From positions 124,001-188,000 of the forward strand of contig JARKIF010000001.1 in NCBI GenBank assembly GCA_029378245.1: a stretch of DNA of 64,000 bases. The letters are read 5' to 3'. This document shows positions 48,059-60,739 of this stretch, in pieces. Within the stretch, counting starts at the first letter, position 1, and each line of letters opens with the position of its first letter. The stretch comes from Roridomyces roridus. Lineage: Eukaryota; Basidiomycota; Agaricomycetes; Agaricales; Mycenaceae. Made by a program: the position numbers and the translations under genes. The notes under the pieces are model-generated. The model worked only from the letters and a program-made list of their open reading frames with translations. It did no database searches and was not told the DNA's origin.

Positions 48059-48629
48059 TTATAGCGCGACGCCATGCACATTCGCCCACGGATCCTCCTG
48101 CTTGGTCATCAGCCGCAGCGACGTCGGCGGCGGCGGCTCAGGAGAGTAGCTCCCCGTGCTGTACGAGCGCGCATGACCACCAGCATCCCGGCCACCTGGC
48201 ATCAGCCCGCCCCCTCCGTTCGCAGAAAGGTCGGGCATGCGCCCGTTGGCCTCGAGCGTCCGCTGACACTGGGCTCCACCTTCCGAACGCACTACACAAG
48301 AGGTCAGTAAAGGATGGAAGAAAAGGCGGAGAAACAGAAAACGCACAATGGCGATTGAGTGCATCCATCTTCGCAAACTGCTTATTACACCCATCGCACG
48401 CAAACGGACGGTGATTCGTATGCAGCTGCTCGTGCCGCTTGCAATCGTGCTGTCGCGCGAAACCCTTGCCGCACTCTGGCCACTTGCCCAAGAAAGGCTT
48501 CTCCTCGTTGTGCGAACGGATATAGCCCTTGAGATTGAAGCTGCGATTGAAGGTCAAGCCGCTGATGAGCATGGAATTTGACTGCCCTTGAAAACGCGTA
48601 TTTTGCACGATTTCAGATGTGGTTTCCAT
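48059..48629 (-). pseudogene. Decayed C2H2 zinc-finger gene (SWI5/ACE2-like fingers), 5'-truncated
   Basis: Exons 48347-48629 and 48059-48291 join in phase over a 55-nt intron. Readable: LTFNRSFNLKGYIRSHNEEKP, LGKWPECGKGFARQHDCKRH, FACDGCNKQFAKMDALNRH, then LRSEGGAQCQ and a C-terminal SYSPEPPPPTSLRL. The first finger has lost both Cys because the gene begins inside it. In the second finger the first zinc Cys is Gly (LGKW where the family has LCKW). Only the third finger is intact. I remember this arrangement from SWI5/ACE2-like basidiomycete regulators. Confidence 0.75.
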
Positions 48630-51615
48630 ACTATATGATCTCAATACGAGAGCTGATGCCGAGCCCAGAGACAGTCAGTACGGTGGATACTTTAGAGTAC
48701 TATACAGGTTGAAGGGTATTTACCTGGATACGACTGATGGACTCACTCCGAAACATGTAGGAGGTGTGGATACCTGCCTTACCAATGGGATACACCAATT
48801 AAACAGTTCTTAACCGTTGTATGATTGTCAGCAGTTCGAACCTTGGTGCGAGTGCAATTCGGAGGTTCGGGAGTTCACGGAATGATGGACAAGTCGGCCG
48901 AATGACCTGAAACATGAGCAGACCGCCGAGACGGGTCCGATGGAAGTGACGTAGTAGCCGGAACAAGTGGATTCCGGCTCGGATACGGACTTTTAGTCAA
49001 GTATCTGCTGGTATCCGAGACCAAGAGTGGGAGATATGGGTATCGTTCGAGACCTACAACACGTGGGAGTACGTTTTGAGGCCATACTCTGGAGGGGAAG
49101 AAGGGATACAAGATATCCAAACTGTCCGAGTCATGGATCAGCGATGGAATCACGAGATAACATGCTGAATCATGGCTTGGCGCTCTGGCTGACTGAGCAC
49201 CAGTGCCAGATCAACCAATCAGGTCGTTTCTATTCAGGATACGTGGGAGATTCATCATTATTGCGCCATTCGTTTGTACTATCATATGATTCCCGGACAT
49301 GTATAAAGTAGATAGAGTGTTACCCAAGAGGGCAGCGGATACTTCCCCCACTAGCAAGCTACCAGCTGCGACTACGGGATTTGTCCGAGGCTTTCGAAGG
49401 TGCATTGCGTAGAATAAGCAATCGCCCTTGAAAATCTAAATTGTTGTTTTGTTGGCTCCCGTTGTGTGAATCGAGTTTGAAGCATAGTTTGGTTCGAGTG
49501 CAAGTTGGATTGTGATTAGGGTTTCAGCTCAGTGGCAGCTTTGGAAGGCTTGCTACGGCTTGGTACGGTTTGTGTGTCAGTTAGGGTCTGGTTGTGTGTT
49601 CAGTGTCAGGAATTGGTTCAGGAATTGTTGGAATTTGTGAAATCCGTGTTGTATCGGTTGCTGTCGTCTTCAGATACCAGTGTAAAAGGGATCGAGAGAC
49701 CCAAATACCTGCTTTATTGCAAAAACCCGGCTTTAGCCAAACTCAATCTATCTTTTGTGTTAGCTGTGAAGCTTTAAAATCTACAAAACGCTTTAGAATC
49801 GCCATCCTTGGTTTTCATCAAGGATTTTGATTCGCAATACAAAACTCGACCAATCATATCGAGACAATATCACAGTATTCCCTACAACCTTTCATAAGGC
49901 CCTGTACTAGGGACTTATACTCGCCTTTGCCTGCTGTCAATATAGTTGTCACTCGCCCCGGAGCTTCGTGATTGGGTTGTTTAGATATAGATTCGTCTGT
50001 ATCGAGACTCATCTAGTCTTGTTGTTTCGAGTTGGTTGATTTCTATAGTAGGTTTAGAGCACATACATCACCGCATCCTGGGACAGGACACACGAAAGTG
50101 GCCTCTTGCTTGTGCTGTTGGTGCGACATCAGGAAAAATTCCGATGAAGACATAGCTCTATGTATGCAACATACTTGGTGTAGTACCATCATCTTCCCCC
50201 TAAAATATTGTGCACTGTAGTCCTGTGCCACAGGTTTGTAGTGCAACATAGTTTCATAGTTCTGTAGACAGGTAGTCAATGTAGTACTATGATGCACTCC
50301 AATGATGACTGGGGGAGCTACATTGCAGGTCTCAAAACAGGGGCAAAAGTCAAAAAGTCAAAAAGATTCACTCACCTAGTGGTTGCCTTACAACCTTCTT
50401 GAGGGATTTCTCGCTGGGCAAGTAATCTGAAGATTATTTAATTGCAACTGGTGGGACTCGAACAGGAGACCACTGCTAAGTGGGAGAAGATATCATAATG
50501 GGGCAATAACAAGTAAGCTACACAGGCATGTGTGAGGCTAAGAATCAATGCAACCACTATGGGGTTTGACAACTTTTTGGTGGTTCTTGGTCAAATTGGC
50601 TAAGTCATTCACTGAGACTGCAGTCAGTCCATCTGCAAAGCCACTTGTGCTGTATTTCAAAACTGTTAATTACTTGGGAACAGTTCTGCAGGTTAAAAAT
50701 CAAAGATGCCGACATCGGATCATGGATGATGACATCGGAGCATTGATGCCGACATCCGGATCAGTTGGCATCAATGTGCCGAAACCCTTCAATCCAGTCT
50801 GAGTCCCACTGAACTCATTACACATTTTGTTCCAGAGCAGTTGTTGCTGATGTTGGTGATATATGTAGCTCTTCTCAATATATAGACTATGTAGTCCCCA
50901 GTAATTGATGCTCTGTGCAACATTTCATGGCACTGAAAGTACAGAGAGCAATATTTCACTACAGAGCTAGCCCTTTGAGCTACTGTGCCTACATAGACTA
51001 CAGAGTTGAAGCTCGATGCAATATTGAACTATGACAGGCATCATAGACTTGGCTGGCAGCAATTTTTCTGGCAATTTTTCCTGATGGATGCCTTGGATGT
51101 ACGCATAGATGTGACGTTCTGCTTCGACCCCGCCATGGGAATCGGGGCAGTAACAGGGACGGTGGGATCGTCAGGAAGGTCGGAGTAGCGGGATTGGGGA
51201 GAGACGTTGAGGCTTGCCGCATCAGACGTGTATTGCATGTTGTTGGCGTCTTTGGCATAGGGGTTCCGAGTCTTAAAAATTTATTTTTAAGCTCGGTCTT
51301 ATCGGCCCGTTTTCCGCCAACATGGGGTCCAATTTTTGATTGATGACGTCTTTGACTACTAATTTGCTTTTAGTAAGCGTTGAGCCGGAACATGGATCTC
51401 TTGGTTTCTCTCCGCCGTGGTTGCGATCTTCACCGAAGGGTAACGGCGGTGAAACGGCAACCCGCCAACGCCAGCCGTTGACTCCGTTGACAGCGGCTGC
51501 GCGCCTCTTGCTTCAGGCCGGACTCTCAACTGTCGACGTCCTCGCAACATCCTCATCATTCGAAATCAATTACTGCCCTTGGACTCGATCGCCTCATTAG
51601 AATCCACACTCCTTG
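48630..51615. other. Three kilobases without a supported gene
   Basis: Mostly AT-rich, repeat-like DNA. Inverted copies of CATCAGGAAAAATT sit at 50127-50140 and 51074-51087 and may be the ends of a small element rich in GTAGT/ACTAC words. A stretch at 50440-50470 has a B-box-like GTTCGAGTCC on the minus strand but no tRNA fold. No frame with recognisable content was found. Confidence 0.4.
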
Positions 51616-52110
51616 CTACCACAACACCTGTGACCTTGGGCCACTGCCTTCCCTTCCTGTCTCCACACCCCCAGACTCGGAGTGCCATGCGCTAGCAATG
51701 GCCCATAAAAGCAGGTACTGTATATGGTGAACAGCGTATTGTATGGGGTTATAATAGGATTCGCTCGTTCCAGTTTTTCCAGTTTTTGGATCAAACGGCA
51801 TCCCGTGGTAGCCCGTGTCAGATCCTATAGAAGACTCTACTCTCAGAATATCTTCTGGAGGTAGGAGCATGGTGACATCCTCTTCACTTTTGTCTCTTGA
51901 ACGACGGATCGTAATCAGACCATTCCACTCTTCTAGCGAGAAATCCTCGCAGGCGCGCTGCAGCAGTGACCCTGCATCTTGATTGGTATTATCCTAAACA
52001 CGAAACTCTGAGCGCGGATGAAAGATCGTCGTAGTGAACGCACAGCTCGGACTCCGGAGAATATCGCGCCAATCGTCGTCGTGGCTCATCACAACTGCTG
52101 CGTCAGGGAA
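51616..52110 (-). pseudogene. Family member E: truncated copy joined to a D-like tail
   Basis: Only the last two module exons remain: FPDAAVVMSHDDDWRDIL (from 52110) and QRACEDFSLEEWNGLITIRR (51993 down). A 7-bp insertion at the first exon's 3' end disturbs its phase. The second exon runs into PFDPKTGKTGTSESYYNPIQ, which matches the segment between the Zn clusters and the GATA finger of D, skipping everything between. It then ends in unrelated sequence. A deletion derivative of a D-like gene. Confidence 0.75.
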
Positions 52111-52429
52111 CTGGGAAATAGTGAAAACGTCAACGGTCATTAAGGCCTGAGCCCTGAAGCTTGAAGACCTAATGTGCCCTTCTTCCTTGAACTCGATGAA
52201 TGTTTTTCAATTTACCTTTCATTCCTGAAGTTGTGCACGAATACAAAAAATAAAACGCGCCAGAAAAGAAAGGCAGAAAATTAAATACACGTCAAGAGCG
52301 AGCGAGCGAGCGAGGGGAGGGCCTGGCAAGAGTCTACTACATACACCAGAAAAGAAATATCGGCCAGTGGCAACAGATAAGAGGAACAAGACCCGTCTTG
52401 AATCAGCCAGAGTCTGACACTGGACGCTG

Positions 52430-52530
52430 GGAAACCAAGGGAAAACGCAAACAAACAAAATAAGAAGACGAAGAGGAAAGGAGTATTGAAAACGAGGATA
52501 GGATACGTAGTAAACTGTAGGTAGTTCTGT
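52430..52530. repeat. Duplicated flank with the empty hAT site
   Basis: Matches 46490-46556 joined to 47216-47250 (GGAGTATTGAAAACGAGGAT, ACGTAGTAAACTGTAGGTAG) without the element. It gives direct proof of the 8-bp duplication and of the element borders. Confidence 0.9.
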
Positions 52531-52658
52531 CCTCTTCTAACACAGAACAGATCCATCTTCTCGTGGTGTGGTCAACGACATTACCCGTCCCGTGCGCCGG
52601 TACATGAACGAGGAACGGTTCCGCAATAAGAAAGAAGAAATAAAAAAGAAAACAGAGG

Positions 52659-53451
52659 CTACATGAATTCGTCGATAGAGGTAGGGGTGGGTAAAGTAAG
52701 GTTCAAAGGAGGAAGGGGCGCAATTCCGGCGAATTCAAAAGCGTCACGGAGACGTCCCCGAAGGGATTCATAACGCATCCGCTGTTCTTGACAAGGCCAC
52801 AGCGCCGTCAGATAGTCAATCGGAGCCAGCAGCTTTTTACAGACATCCAAGGCAATACTCATGGTATTGTCGCATTGCCACAGCGTGATTCCCCTACAAT
52901 CAACTTGAGCAAAAACATGGCTGAAAATGGCAAAGGCCGCACCTGGACACTTGTGCCATAAACCAGAACACAAAAAAGGGTCGCTTGGCCAGAGTATTGC
53001 CCGAATTGCCGGTGATGGTGTCCAAGCCGGCCATAAACTGCTGGGCGACGCAGGCTTGATGTCTCACTACGCGGGATCAACAACCAACTTGGCTAGTCAA
53101 AAGAATACGTACACCAGTCCTCAGCCTTCTCTCGGAAGAGCCCATTCGTTGAGACGAGGGGCACGAAACGCTGGAAGTCGAACGAGATGCACAAGCGGGT
53201 ACTTGGAGGAGGGAGTCAGAGAATGGAGAAGGAGGTGAGCGAGAGTCTCACTTGAAGATGTATTCACGACCATGGTATATAAAAGCCTTTTCGATACCAC
53301 AAGTATGGCGATTCAAAGCTTCTTCAATCGCATCGGCCTCGAGCCACGCTCTCATTGCGAATTGACATTTCTCAGCAATGGGAGTGGAGGTATCGCCTCT
53401 CATCATGATACACGCGGACCATACACTGACTCGGAAAAAGTAATGGATCAC
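52659..53451 (-). pseudogene. C-terminal part of a Zn2Cys6 transcription regulator, 5'-truncated
   Basis: Exons 53252-53451, 53113-53201, 52943-53066 and 52659-52893 join in phase. Readable: RGDTSTPIAEKCQFAMRAW, NRHTCGIEKAFIYHGREYIF, RLCISFDFQRFVPLV, KAEDWLRHQACVAQQFMAG, AKRPFFVFWFMAQVSRGI, CDNTMSIALDVCKKLLAPID, ending SIDEFM. I recognise the layout of the C-terminal region of Agaricomycete fungal-specific transcription factors. No DNA-binding cluster or upstream exons exist before 53451, where the sequence changes to AT-rich DNA. Confidence 0.65.
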
Positions 53452-55042
53452 GCATGGTTTGAAATTGTTTGATGCATTGCTTCACAGCCATGCCACTTCT
53501 GGGCAATGTTAAGGTCTTCGAATGAAGCTTACAGGGTCTAGTATATACCCGTAAAATATTGAGTTACCTGACCCTCTCCTTGCTGTAGCAGAGCGATCAC
53601 AAAAATGAAAGTGATCCATTTTAAAATCTGGTTTCCGTCAAATCCACGTGTTTGATCTTTTATCTGGACTTAATGCTGCAGGTGCAACTCGAAATTGGAT
53701 TGAATGATAGTTTGATGTCTGTTGAGCAATTCTGGGCCCAAAAATCGAGTCTCAAGTGGGTTGGTTGTGAAGCCCTTGGTCAATGAAGTGGTGACCATCA
53801 GGAAAAACCTCCCTGGATATTTTATCGCAAATCTTTCAAAAATATCTTGCAGCTCAAATATTTTGCAGTCATTCTCGAAACTTTTGCCCAATGTTGACAA
53901 AGTTTCCAAAATGGAGATTTTGCTTTTCATCAGTATGATATTGGGAACCTGATCAAAATGTAGTACATTAAAGGTAGCTGCTGTACACCTGTATAAAGTA
54001 CCAATTCCAACTGACCAGAGCTTGTCCACCAAAATTTCTGAAAGCTTTGCAAAAACATCACAACTTTTTTTGGTGAGCCAGAAATTTTGAGGTATTTCTC
54101 AGCAAACTGGCCAAACTTTTTTTAGTGGGCCAGATATTTTGAGGTGTGTTTCAGCAAATTTGCCAAACTTTCTAGTCATCCATCCACAGCCAGGAAGTCT
54201 TGTATTCCAGGTCACCAACTCACCTCAGTCTTCTGGTATAGCGTCTGTGGTGCACCTCAAACAAGATCAGTCTCTTTGGAATATGAAGTGGAGGCACATC
54301 TGCCCTTGATTGGCTTTCATCTCTCACTAAGCCCATCCCTGAGTGCTCTTCTGGTGGTGCATAATACTGTTGGACTCATGGGGTCACATCATGGGAGCTA
54401 AGATGACCAGACTCATGTCTCTATTGTAGTGTAGTAGTAAGCTTCCCCCTTTGTGTTGTCTGTACCTTTTGCAAGAGGTCACTCGTTTGACTCCCCTTTG
54501 AAGCACCATTTAATTATCCTTGTCATTTAAATACAATAAATAGACTTAGCCACTGAGATCTCAATCACTTCTGTAAGTCCCTGTCAATCATTGATTATCA
54601 GCTGTTCCTGATCAACAATCAGTGAGCAGGGCTGATGGTAAATGTTTTGCTCCCACTGAGATGCAATGTTCCCCCTCTGCTTCATTCTTCATTTCTGCTC
54701 TGTTGGCAAGGTTCAACCAATGCCAATATCCACTCCAAAAGTGCCAAAAGTTTTGGTATTTTTGTTGGGACTAACATATTCTTGCTCATTCTTTGGATAT
54801 TCAGCTATTCTCAATATTTTTGGCAAATTTTGGCAAAATGTGCCAAAAATACCTGGGGAGGTGTTTCCTGATGACCACTAACACGGCAAAGGTGCCCATG
54901 GCCTGCCAGTAGTCTTTAATGAGAGGTCTCAAGCATGTATAGGGCAACTCTTCCAATTCTAAGGAGTACCCCAATTACACAGGAAAGGTAACTGTGACCA
55001 CCTCACACCCTATCAGAGTCAAAGAACTTCAACCACCGTTTG
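53452..55042. repeat. AT-rich stretch with a 51-bp tandem repeat
   Basis: No gene is supported. At 54061-54174 a unit of about 51 bp (CAACTTTTTTTGGTGAGCCA...) occurs twice plus a partial third. The minus-strand frame at 53670-54032 (120 codons) has no recognisable content. Confidence 0.55.
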
Positions 55043-55050
55043 GCCACGGC

Positions 55051-55383
55051 TAGGGATCGGCACGGGTAAACCCGCGGGTATGTGGGGGTCTACCCGTACC
55101 CGTACCCGCGGTGGCTGTGTATCCGTACCCGCGGGTACGGGTACGGGTTACCCACGGGTTGGTGGCCGAGATGGCGGTAGTTTGGAGCCTATAGGATTTT
55201 TTCCGGCTGAATTGATGTGATTCAATGGTCGATACGGTGAATTGAACATGCTCACACTTCGAAACACCATTTCTCAATTTCAACACGGCAGTTTGCCCAG
55301 GGTGGCGGCTTACCCGCGGGTCACGGGTATCCAACTCGGCTACCCGTACCCGTACCCGTTACCCGTACCCGTGCCGATGCCTA
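55051..55383. mobile_element. hAT-like element, ACCCGTACCCG word type
   Basis: 333 bp. Ends TAGGGATCGGCACGGGTA and (reverse) TAGGCATCGGCACGGGTA; duplication GCCACGGC at 55043-55050 and 55384-55391. Both ends are ACCCGTACCCGCGGGTA words. Confidence 0.92.
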
Positions 55384-55391
55384 GCCACGGC

Positions 55392-56387
55392 TCTTTGGTG
55401 GCCTCGATCTTGGAATAGGGCCTTGCATGATGTGAAAGTCCGGCTGAATACAGTAGATGTGGGTCACTGAGTTACACCTAGAGTGTAAGAAAGGCAACTC
55501 ATGCAGATGTGCATGGTGGGTGGTTGCCTGATGTTGATTTTTGCATGATCTGTATATACAGCCTGAGCAAGGAGCCTCCCAACAGCCCCAATAAGCCATA
55601 TTTCTGGGTCTTGATTGATCAGTTGTCCCCTCTGGGATCCTATGAGATGCCTAGAAGATGCACAGACTCAATGGTGTGATGGTTGACCCTATGGGAAAAT
55701 CCGGCCACAGATCAATGCTGAAACACAACACTGTCTGGTCTCGGGGCATATATGTACCTCTGTTCCTGTACCTGGGAGATTGGATTAATGGAGTAGAATA
55801 TCCCAGGCTTCATCCTGGTCAGTTTCTGTATGGCATTGACACTCACGACACCTCAGAACAAGTGCCGAACTTTCAACCCAATGTTCAGTTTGGCAATGAA
55901 AATTGAATGGAGGACTCTGCACATTGAATTTCCACTTTTTGAGGTCAACTAAGCTTTTCTGGCATCCATGAGCTCCCACTGACAAGTTATACCATATAGG
56001 TAGGGGGTCCTGGGCGCACAGGAGGATTATTTTACTGATTTCTTCATTTGATGTTTCTGAGTCCCTGAGCAGGCCGGAAGTGCACTGCTTTGGGTCACAG
56101 ATGGAAGATGGGATAGTGAAGAGGAGCTGTACAGCATTTTAACTCATTTGGGCCAGTCGTTGCAGTGTTTCACGGGAAATAGCGTGGGTCAACCAAATGC
56201 AGAATAACAAATGGATCACATGTTCGCGTTTGACACGCCACTGAAGCCGAACAGAACCGATTTCGGACTCCGATTTGTACCTGCTAATAGTGGTCCTCCT
56301 AGTGCTCCTACTACACCCCACAACCAGTTTCCAATGTCCCTCCATCGGGCTCGACACCGCGTCCAATTTTCCAGATCTGGTGATCCA
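55392..56387. other. Stretch without a supported gene; inverted regulator fragment at its end
   Basis: Nothing coding is recognised to 56330. At 56320-56405 the plus strand reads CATTACTTTTTCCGACTCAG in the sense found on the minus strand at 53430 (the start of the truncated regulator), so a small piece of that gene is inverted here. Confidence 0.5.
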
Positions 56388-59300
56388 TTACTTTTTCCGA
56401 CTCAGTGTATGACGTACCTGAGGTCCCGGAGTGACATGGTCGAGCAGGGGAAGGGATCCGCCTTGGAAACGTGGTGACGGACAGTGCGCTAGCCCGTGAC
56501 AAGCACAAGTACTTATGTAGGAGTCCGGCATGCGAGCGTCGTGCAGCTCAGGAGAGTGAGTGTGCCCGCTGCTGGACGTCGGGGACGGCAACGAGAAGGG
56601 CGGGAGTTGGTTTCCAGTATCGTCTGGGGGATAGTCCTGCGAGGAGGATGCGGCTCGTCGAGAACGAGTGCTCGGCTCGCCGTTCATTTTCCGCGCCACA
56701 CGCTGACGGGCACCAGGTCGCTTGTCCGGGCCCCGACGCTTGGGTAATGCGTCGTAATTACAGCCAAAGCCGCCATTGGCGCGTTTGCCGCAATTGTGGC
56801 AAAAGGGCTTAGCCCCGTCGCAGCGAATCTTGCGAGTCCGACTACATAGGTGCATGTACTGTACCATTTCGATCAATTCGAATGGTCACAAGTCACAAGC
56901 CCCATTTCATACGGAATTTTTCGTATGTCACAGGGTCACTGAGGCGATTTTGGCTCTGCCGAGGCGTGCCGGTGATAGCCGAGCTTAGCCGACGGATCAA
57001 ATTGCCTTTTTGGGCTCGGCTACGAATGGTTCCATTCGTATGAAAAGTCACAGCCCAAAGTGCCATTCGAATTGATCGAAATGGTACAGTAAGCGGAGGG
57101 GACAAAGAGAGAGAAAGTCGGAGATGCATACCATTGGACGCATGCAACATATACTCGTGCTCTGGGCTTTCCCTGCGTCGTCGGAGGCTGGTCTGGTGCG
57201 AGCTCGATACGGGGCTTCTCGCGGCGCGACTTGCGCGGGCGGGCAGAGGGTTGAAACCAGGCCTCCGAGTCGGAGGAAAGATCCAGCAAGTTTTCCGACC
57301 TGCTGGACGTCTGACTCTCAAATTCGTCCGGTGGGGTTCCCGGGCTTCCTTTGTGCACTCCGAGCTGTGTTACATAACTGCAGGCGCTGCCAATGTTGGC
57401 ATTGCTTGTGTCGGGCACGGAGGACGGGTGAATGGTGGGATCGTGAAGCGCTTCTGCACTGATGGAAGCTGCCTTGTCAAGAGGAAGGTCTTCAAGCTGG
57501 CGATATTCATCGAGTTTCGAGGTGCTAGTGTGACGGATTCCTCCGCAAATGCAAGGGCCCGGCGGGCAGATGCAAGCACTGAAACTTACGTATTCGGTCG
57601 AATTGGGCGAGTGAAAGACTTGCAGCTGTGAGCTAGGAAGTTGCTGTGGCTGGGTGTCCTCTTGGTAGTCCCTGTCAGCTCCTATAGAAGACTCTGTTCC
57701 AAGAATATCTTCTGGAGATAAGACCACGGCGTCATCCTCCTCACCTTTGTCTCTCGCACGACGGATCGTAATCAGACCATCCGCCTCTTCTAGCGAGAGA
57801 TCCTCGCAGGCGCGCTTCAGCAGTGACACTGCATCGTCATTGTTATTATCCTGAGCACAAACATATGAATGCATCTGCAGATGAAAGATCGTGGTAGCGG
57901 ACGCACCGCTCGGAGAATATCCGCCAATCGTCGTCGTGGCTCATCACAACAGCGGCATCCGGGAACTGGGAAACAGTCACATTGTTGCAATATTTCGAAT
58001 GGCCTGGGCTGCTTACCTTCTGAAGCATGTAATTGTTTATTACTTTGGACGGATGGAAAAACTGTGGACACGATGGGCTTTCTCTGCAGCGGTTAAATGC
58101 AACTCACGTTCTGCGCCGGAGCGAAATCAGAAATCTTGACGGCATCCGTCGAGGCGGGGTCCTCGCGCCCATACTGTTTCCCTCCAGTAGAGCCTCCAGA
58201 AAAAAAGCCAAATGACCACGAAAAGGTAGATCCTTGAGATCCATACGGCACGTAATCCCGGTTTGTCTGTCCAACCCGAAAATCCACAATCTGCGAAATC
58301 TCGACGCCTTTAAAGAGTTTGCCCCAAATACCCGTTCCGAGCGAGATCGAAAATCCGTGGATGAAAACCGTTTGATTGAGCGCTACGTTTTCGGCCGGTA
58401 TTTGACCAGATGTCCTGGTGCGAGCCGGTCCTGACGCGGTCCACCGATACTTGTAGGCGCTCGTGTTACCGTCGAAAACGGGTTGAAATGCAAGTCGGAA
58501 TGGAGATTGGGCCGCTGCGTTCTGGAACGAGGCCATTCCCCAGGCGCGGGCCTTTTCCCACCCAGTAATAAGATACAACGACCCATTGGAGAGTCTACGG
58601 CCCCTGGCGCCATTGACGTATTTGTACCAGCTCTCCGCGTTGGCGCGCGCATATTCTAGCATCTGCTCCAAGCTGTCAAGTTTCTCAGCATGGGAGCCGA
58701 ACGGAATAGCCAGAATTGCGCCTTGAGACCCATTGCCATCGAAGAAGAAATCCTCGAATTCCCTGGGATAGATCAGAGAGGTTGAGATTTCATCGCAACT
58801 AACGCACTGTTTTGGTGGCAGGTCTAGTTCCGGACAGAATGCGGCGTCGAGACGAAATCTTCGGGCAGATAATCCAACGAGAGCACGCTTTTGGAATCGT
58901 ACACAGTCAAAGGTGAAAAATTATCGGGGACGTCGTTGTCGTTTATCGGATGGTCTGCGGGTAGGTATATGTTGAAAAAGAAATCGAAAACCCCCTCTGG
59001 AGTGACCCTGCCGACATCCCCGATAGACACCGCGTCTTCCATACTCTGGAGGAAGATTGTTTCGAGGCGCTGGAACATAAAGCGGGAACCCTCGTCCTTG
59101 GAACAACAACTGATCGCAGTAACATCCACCAGGAGTGTATTGTGTGTTCGCAGTCGTCGTAAGAGTCCCGGCTGATGGGCTATGTACAACAGCTGCATGG
59201 ATGAGCATCTGGGGTCACAAGGACATATTTTACATTACCAGTGGGTTGCTGATGGATGTGTACGTCTCTCGCGACGTTCATGAGTTGTGATCCCTCGATA

Positions 59301-59435
59301 CCGATTCGGCTAGATTCTCTGAAGGACTGCGTGGACCTGAGTTTGCGATGAATGTCGACGCTGGGCCTTTGGAGATATGATTTACCTTTCTGGAGCCGGT
59401 ACGAGTCCCGCGGAGTCGGTGCGGGCGGCCTCCAT
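56388..59435 (-). pseudogene. Family member F: A-F module with one Zn2Cys6 cluster, broken by indels
   Basis: Exons by homology with D: 59386-59435 (MEAARTDSAGLVPAPER), 59239-59336, 58808-59192, 58108-58762, 58017-58061, 57907-57965, 57132-57850, 56388-56841. Three indels break it: two bases missing near 59025 (before SIGDVG), one missing near 58835, and one missing near 57920 in the SHDDDW exon (59 nt where all other members have 60). The downstream part is well kept: KRACEDLSLEEADGLITIRR, CICPPGPCICGGIRH, and a Zn2Cys6 formed over a 290-nt intron (ACVQCRTRKIRCDGAKPFC, HNC, GCNYD, then KRRGPDKRPG). A 231-bp MITE occupies that intron. The last codons (near 56395) are antisense to a regulator fragment. 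Three separate breaks make a functional protein unlikely. Confidence 0.8.
56859..57089. mobile_element. Tc1/mariner-like MITE in an intron of F
   Basis: 231 bp. Inverted ends CTGTACCATTTCGATCAATT, 27 bp or longer, flanked by TA at 56857-56858 and 57090-57091. It lies within the intron 56842-57131 and starts only 15 bp from its 3' splice site. Confidence 0.85.
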
Positions 59436-59871
59436 CGAGTATCGAGTAGCACTGATATAGACTCTCGTCTCGACCTGGAAAGAGTTGAGGGATTGAAGGA
59501 AAGAGACGTCAACGAGGCGGGAAACCAGTGGACTTAAGAAGCTCTGTCACTGCTCCCGTACATTTTACAGCAGTGTACAGCCCATGGCTATGCATTTGAA
59601 TGCATCTATTTGAAGATTCGACATACAGTGCTCCAGCTCCCACAAGGAAAGGGGCTCCCAGTTCCCGATGTGACTGGCGGACTGGTTGAGGACGCTAATA
59701 CAAACTTTCAGTAGCATTTCGGGAGACCAAAAGCGGAAAGGGTTCTGTCGCCCACGGAAATCTTGGTCGCGTTGTCCATGAGACGGCGTCTCCGAATGTC
59801 GTGGCGAGTTTGCGACCTTCGAATAACAGCTTCAGCATTGTATACAGTGGTCAAAGGAGCTTGGGACAGTT
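59436..59871. repeat. Upstream region of F, duplicated at D
   Basis: Matches 45704-46125. Beyond it, 59872-60731 shows no supported gene. Confidence 0.8.
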
Positions 59872-60739
59872 TCCGAAGCGGGAATCGTGACTGAGCGGTG
59901 CGCCTTGCAACGTGTTGGTATGAAATTTTGTACGCTCTTTGAAAGTTTTTTTTCGGTCGCTGAAGACTTGTTCCAGAACTGGGCCTCTGTGTTTGAGGTC
60001 GCCCACAGAGCTGAAAACGCTGCTATTGGGATGGTAATGGTGAGTACCACGTTGTACAAGGAGCGCAAGACGAAAGGAAAGCTGAAGATTACGAGAACTT
60101 ACTTGCTAAGTTCTCGTTCTTTTAAAATTCAGTGGGGCCAGATTCTGTGCAACTTTTTCTGTCTGTTCCACTTTTGATGAGGGTGGCAGTGCTCTTTCCT
60201 TTTTGCGGCCACAATCACTGATTTTGACAGCTGCGATCACTACAATTTTCCTTTCTCTCTGGGGCATACAATTGGTGACTTCTTGACTTGCAAATTTGGA
60301 AGGACACTCCTGGTAGCTCAACTTAAAGTTTGTTCACCAAGGTTGAGGTCTGATTTACAATATTGGATGTGATATCTCTGATTTACTTAATCTTTGTGAT
60401 CAGCCCATTCTAGGCTCCCTAGACACCTGGGATCCTTGGTTTGTGGGTAGGCTTGAACCAGGGAGTATACTGTTACTCAGGGCACCTTCCACAAAAAATA
60501 GAAAAATTACATGCATCCAACATGACATCCACTCTGTGTGGATGCATGTATACATCAACACTGATTTATTTGTGCTTCCCGACCACAGATTGGTTTTTTT
60601 TTCTGCCAGCTGTGGACTCAGTGGCTGCTCCCCATGCTGTTTATCCTGGCTGGGCTATTTCCTCACTGCTCACCACGGTAAGTATCATGAGATTCAGAAC
60701 CTGGGGTCCCGTTGTCGGAGATCATCCACTTGCAATCCA

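Noticed and set aside
48013..48414. Plus-strand ORF of 133 codons
   Set aside because: It is the shadow of the C2H2 fragment on the other strand, whose finger motifs and intron are specific.
50440..50520. Possible tRNA on the minus strand (GTTCGAGTCC like a B box)
   Set aside because: No A box, no acceptor pairing and no anticodon arm could be drawn; a decayed tRNA-derived SINE is more likely, but one copy is not enough to claim it.
53670..54032. 120-codon minus-strand ORF as a gene
   Set aside because: AT-rich, no recognisable motif, no splice or promoter context, and next to tandem repeats.
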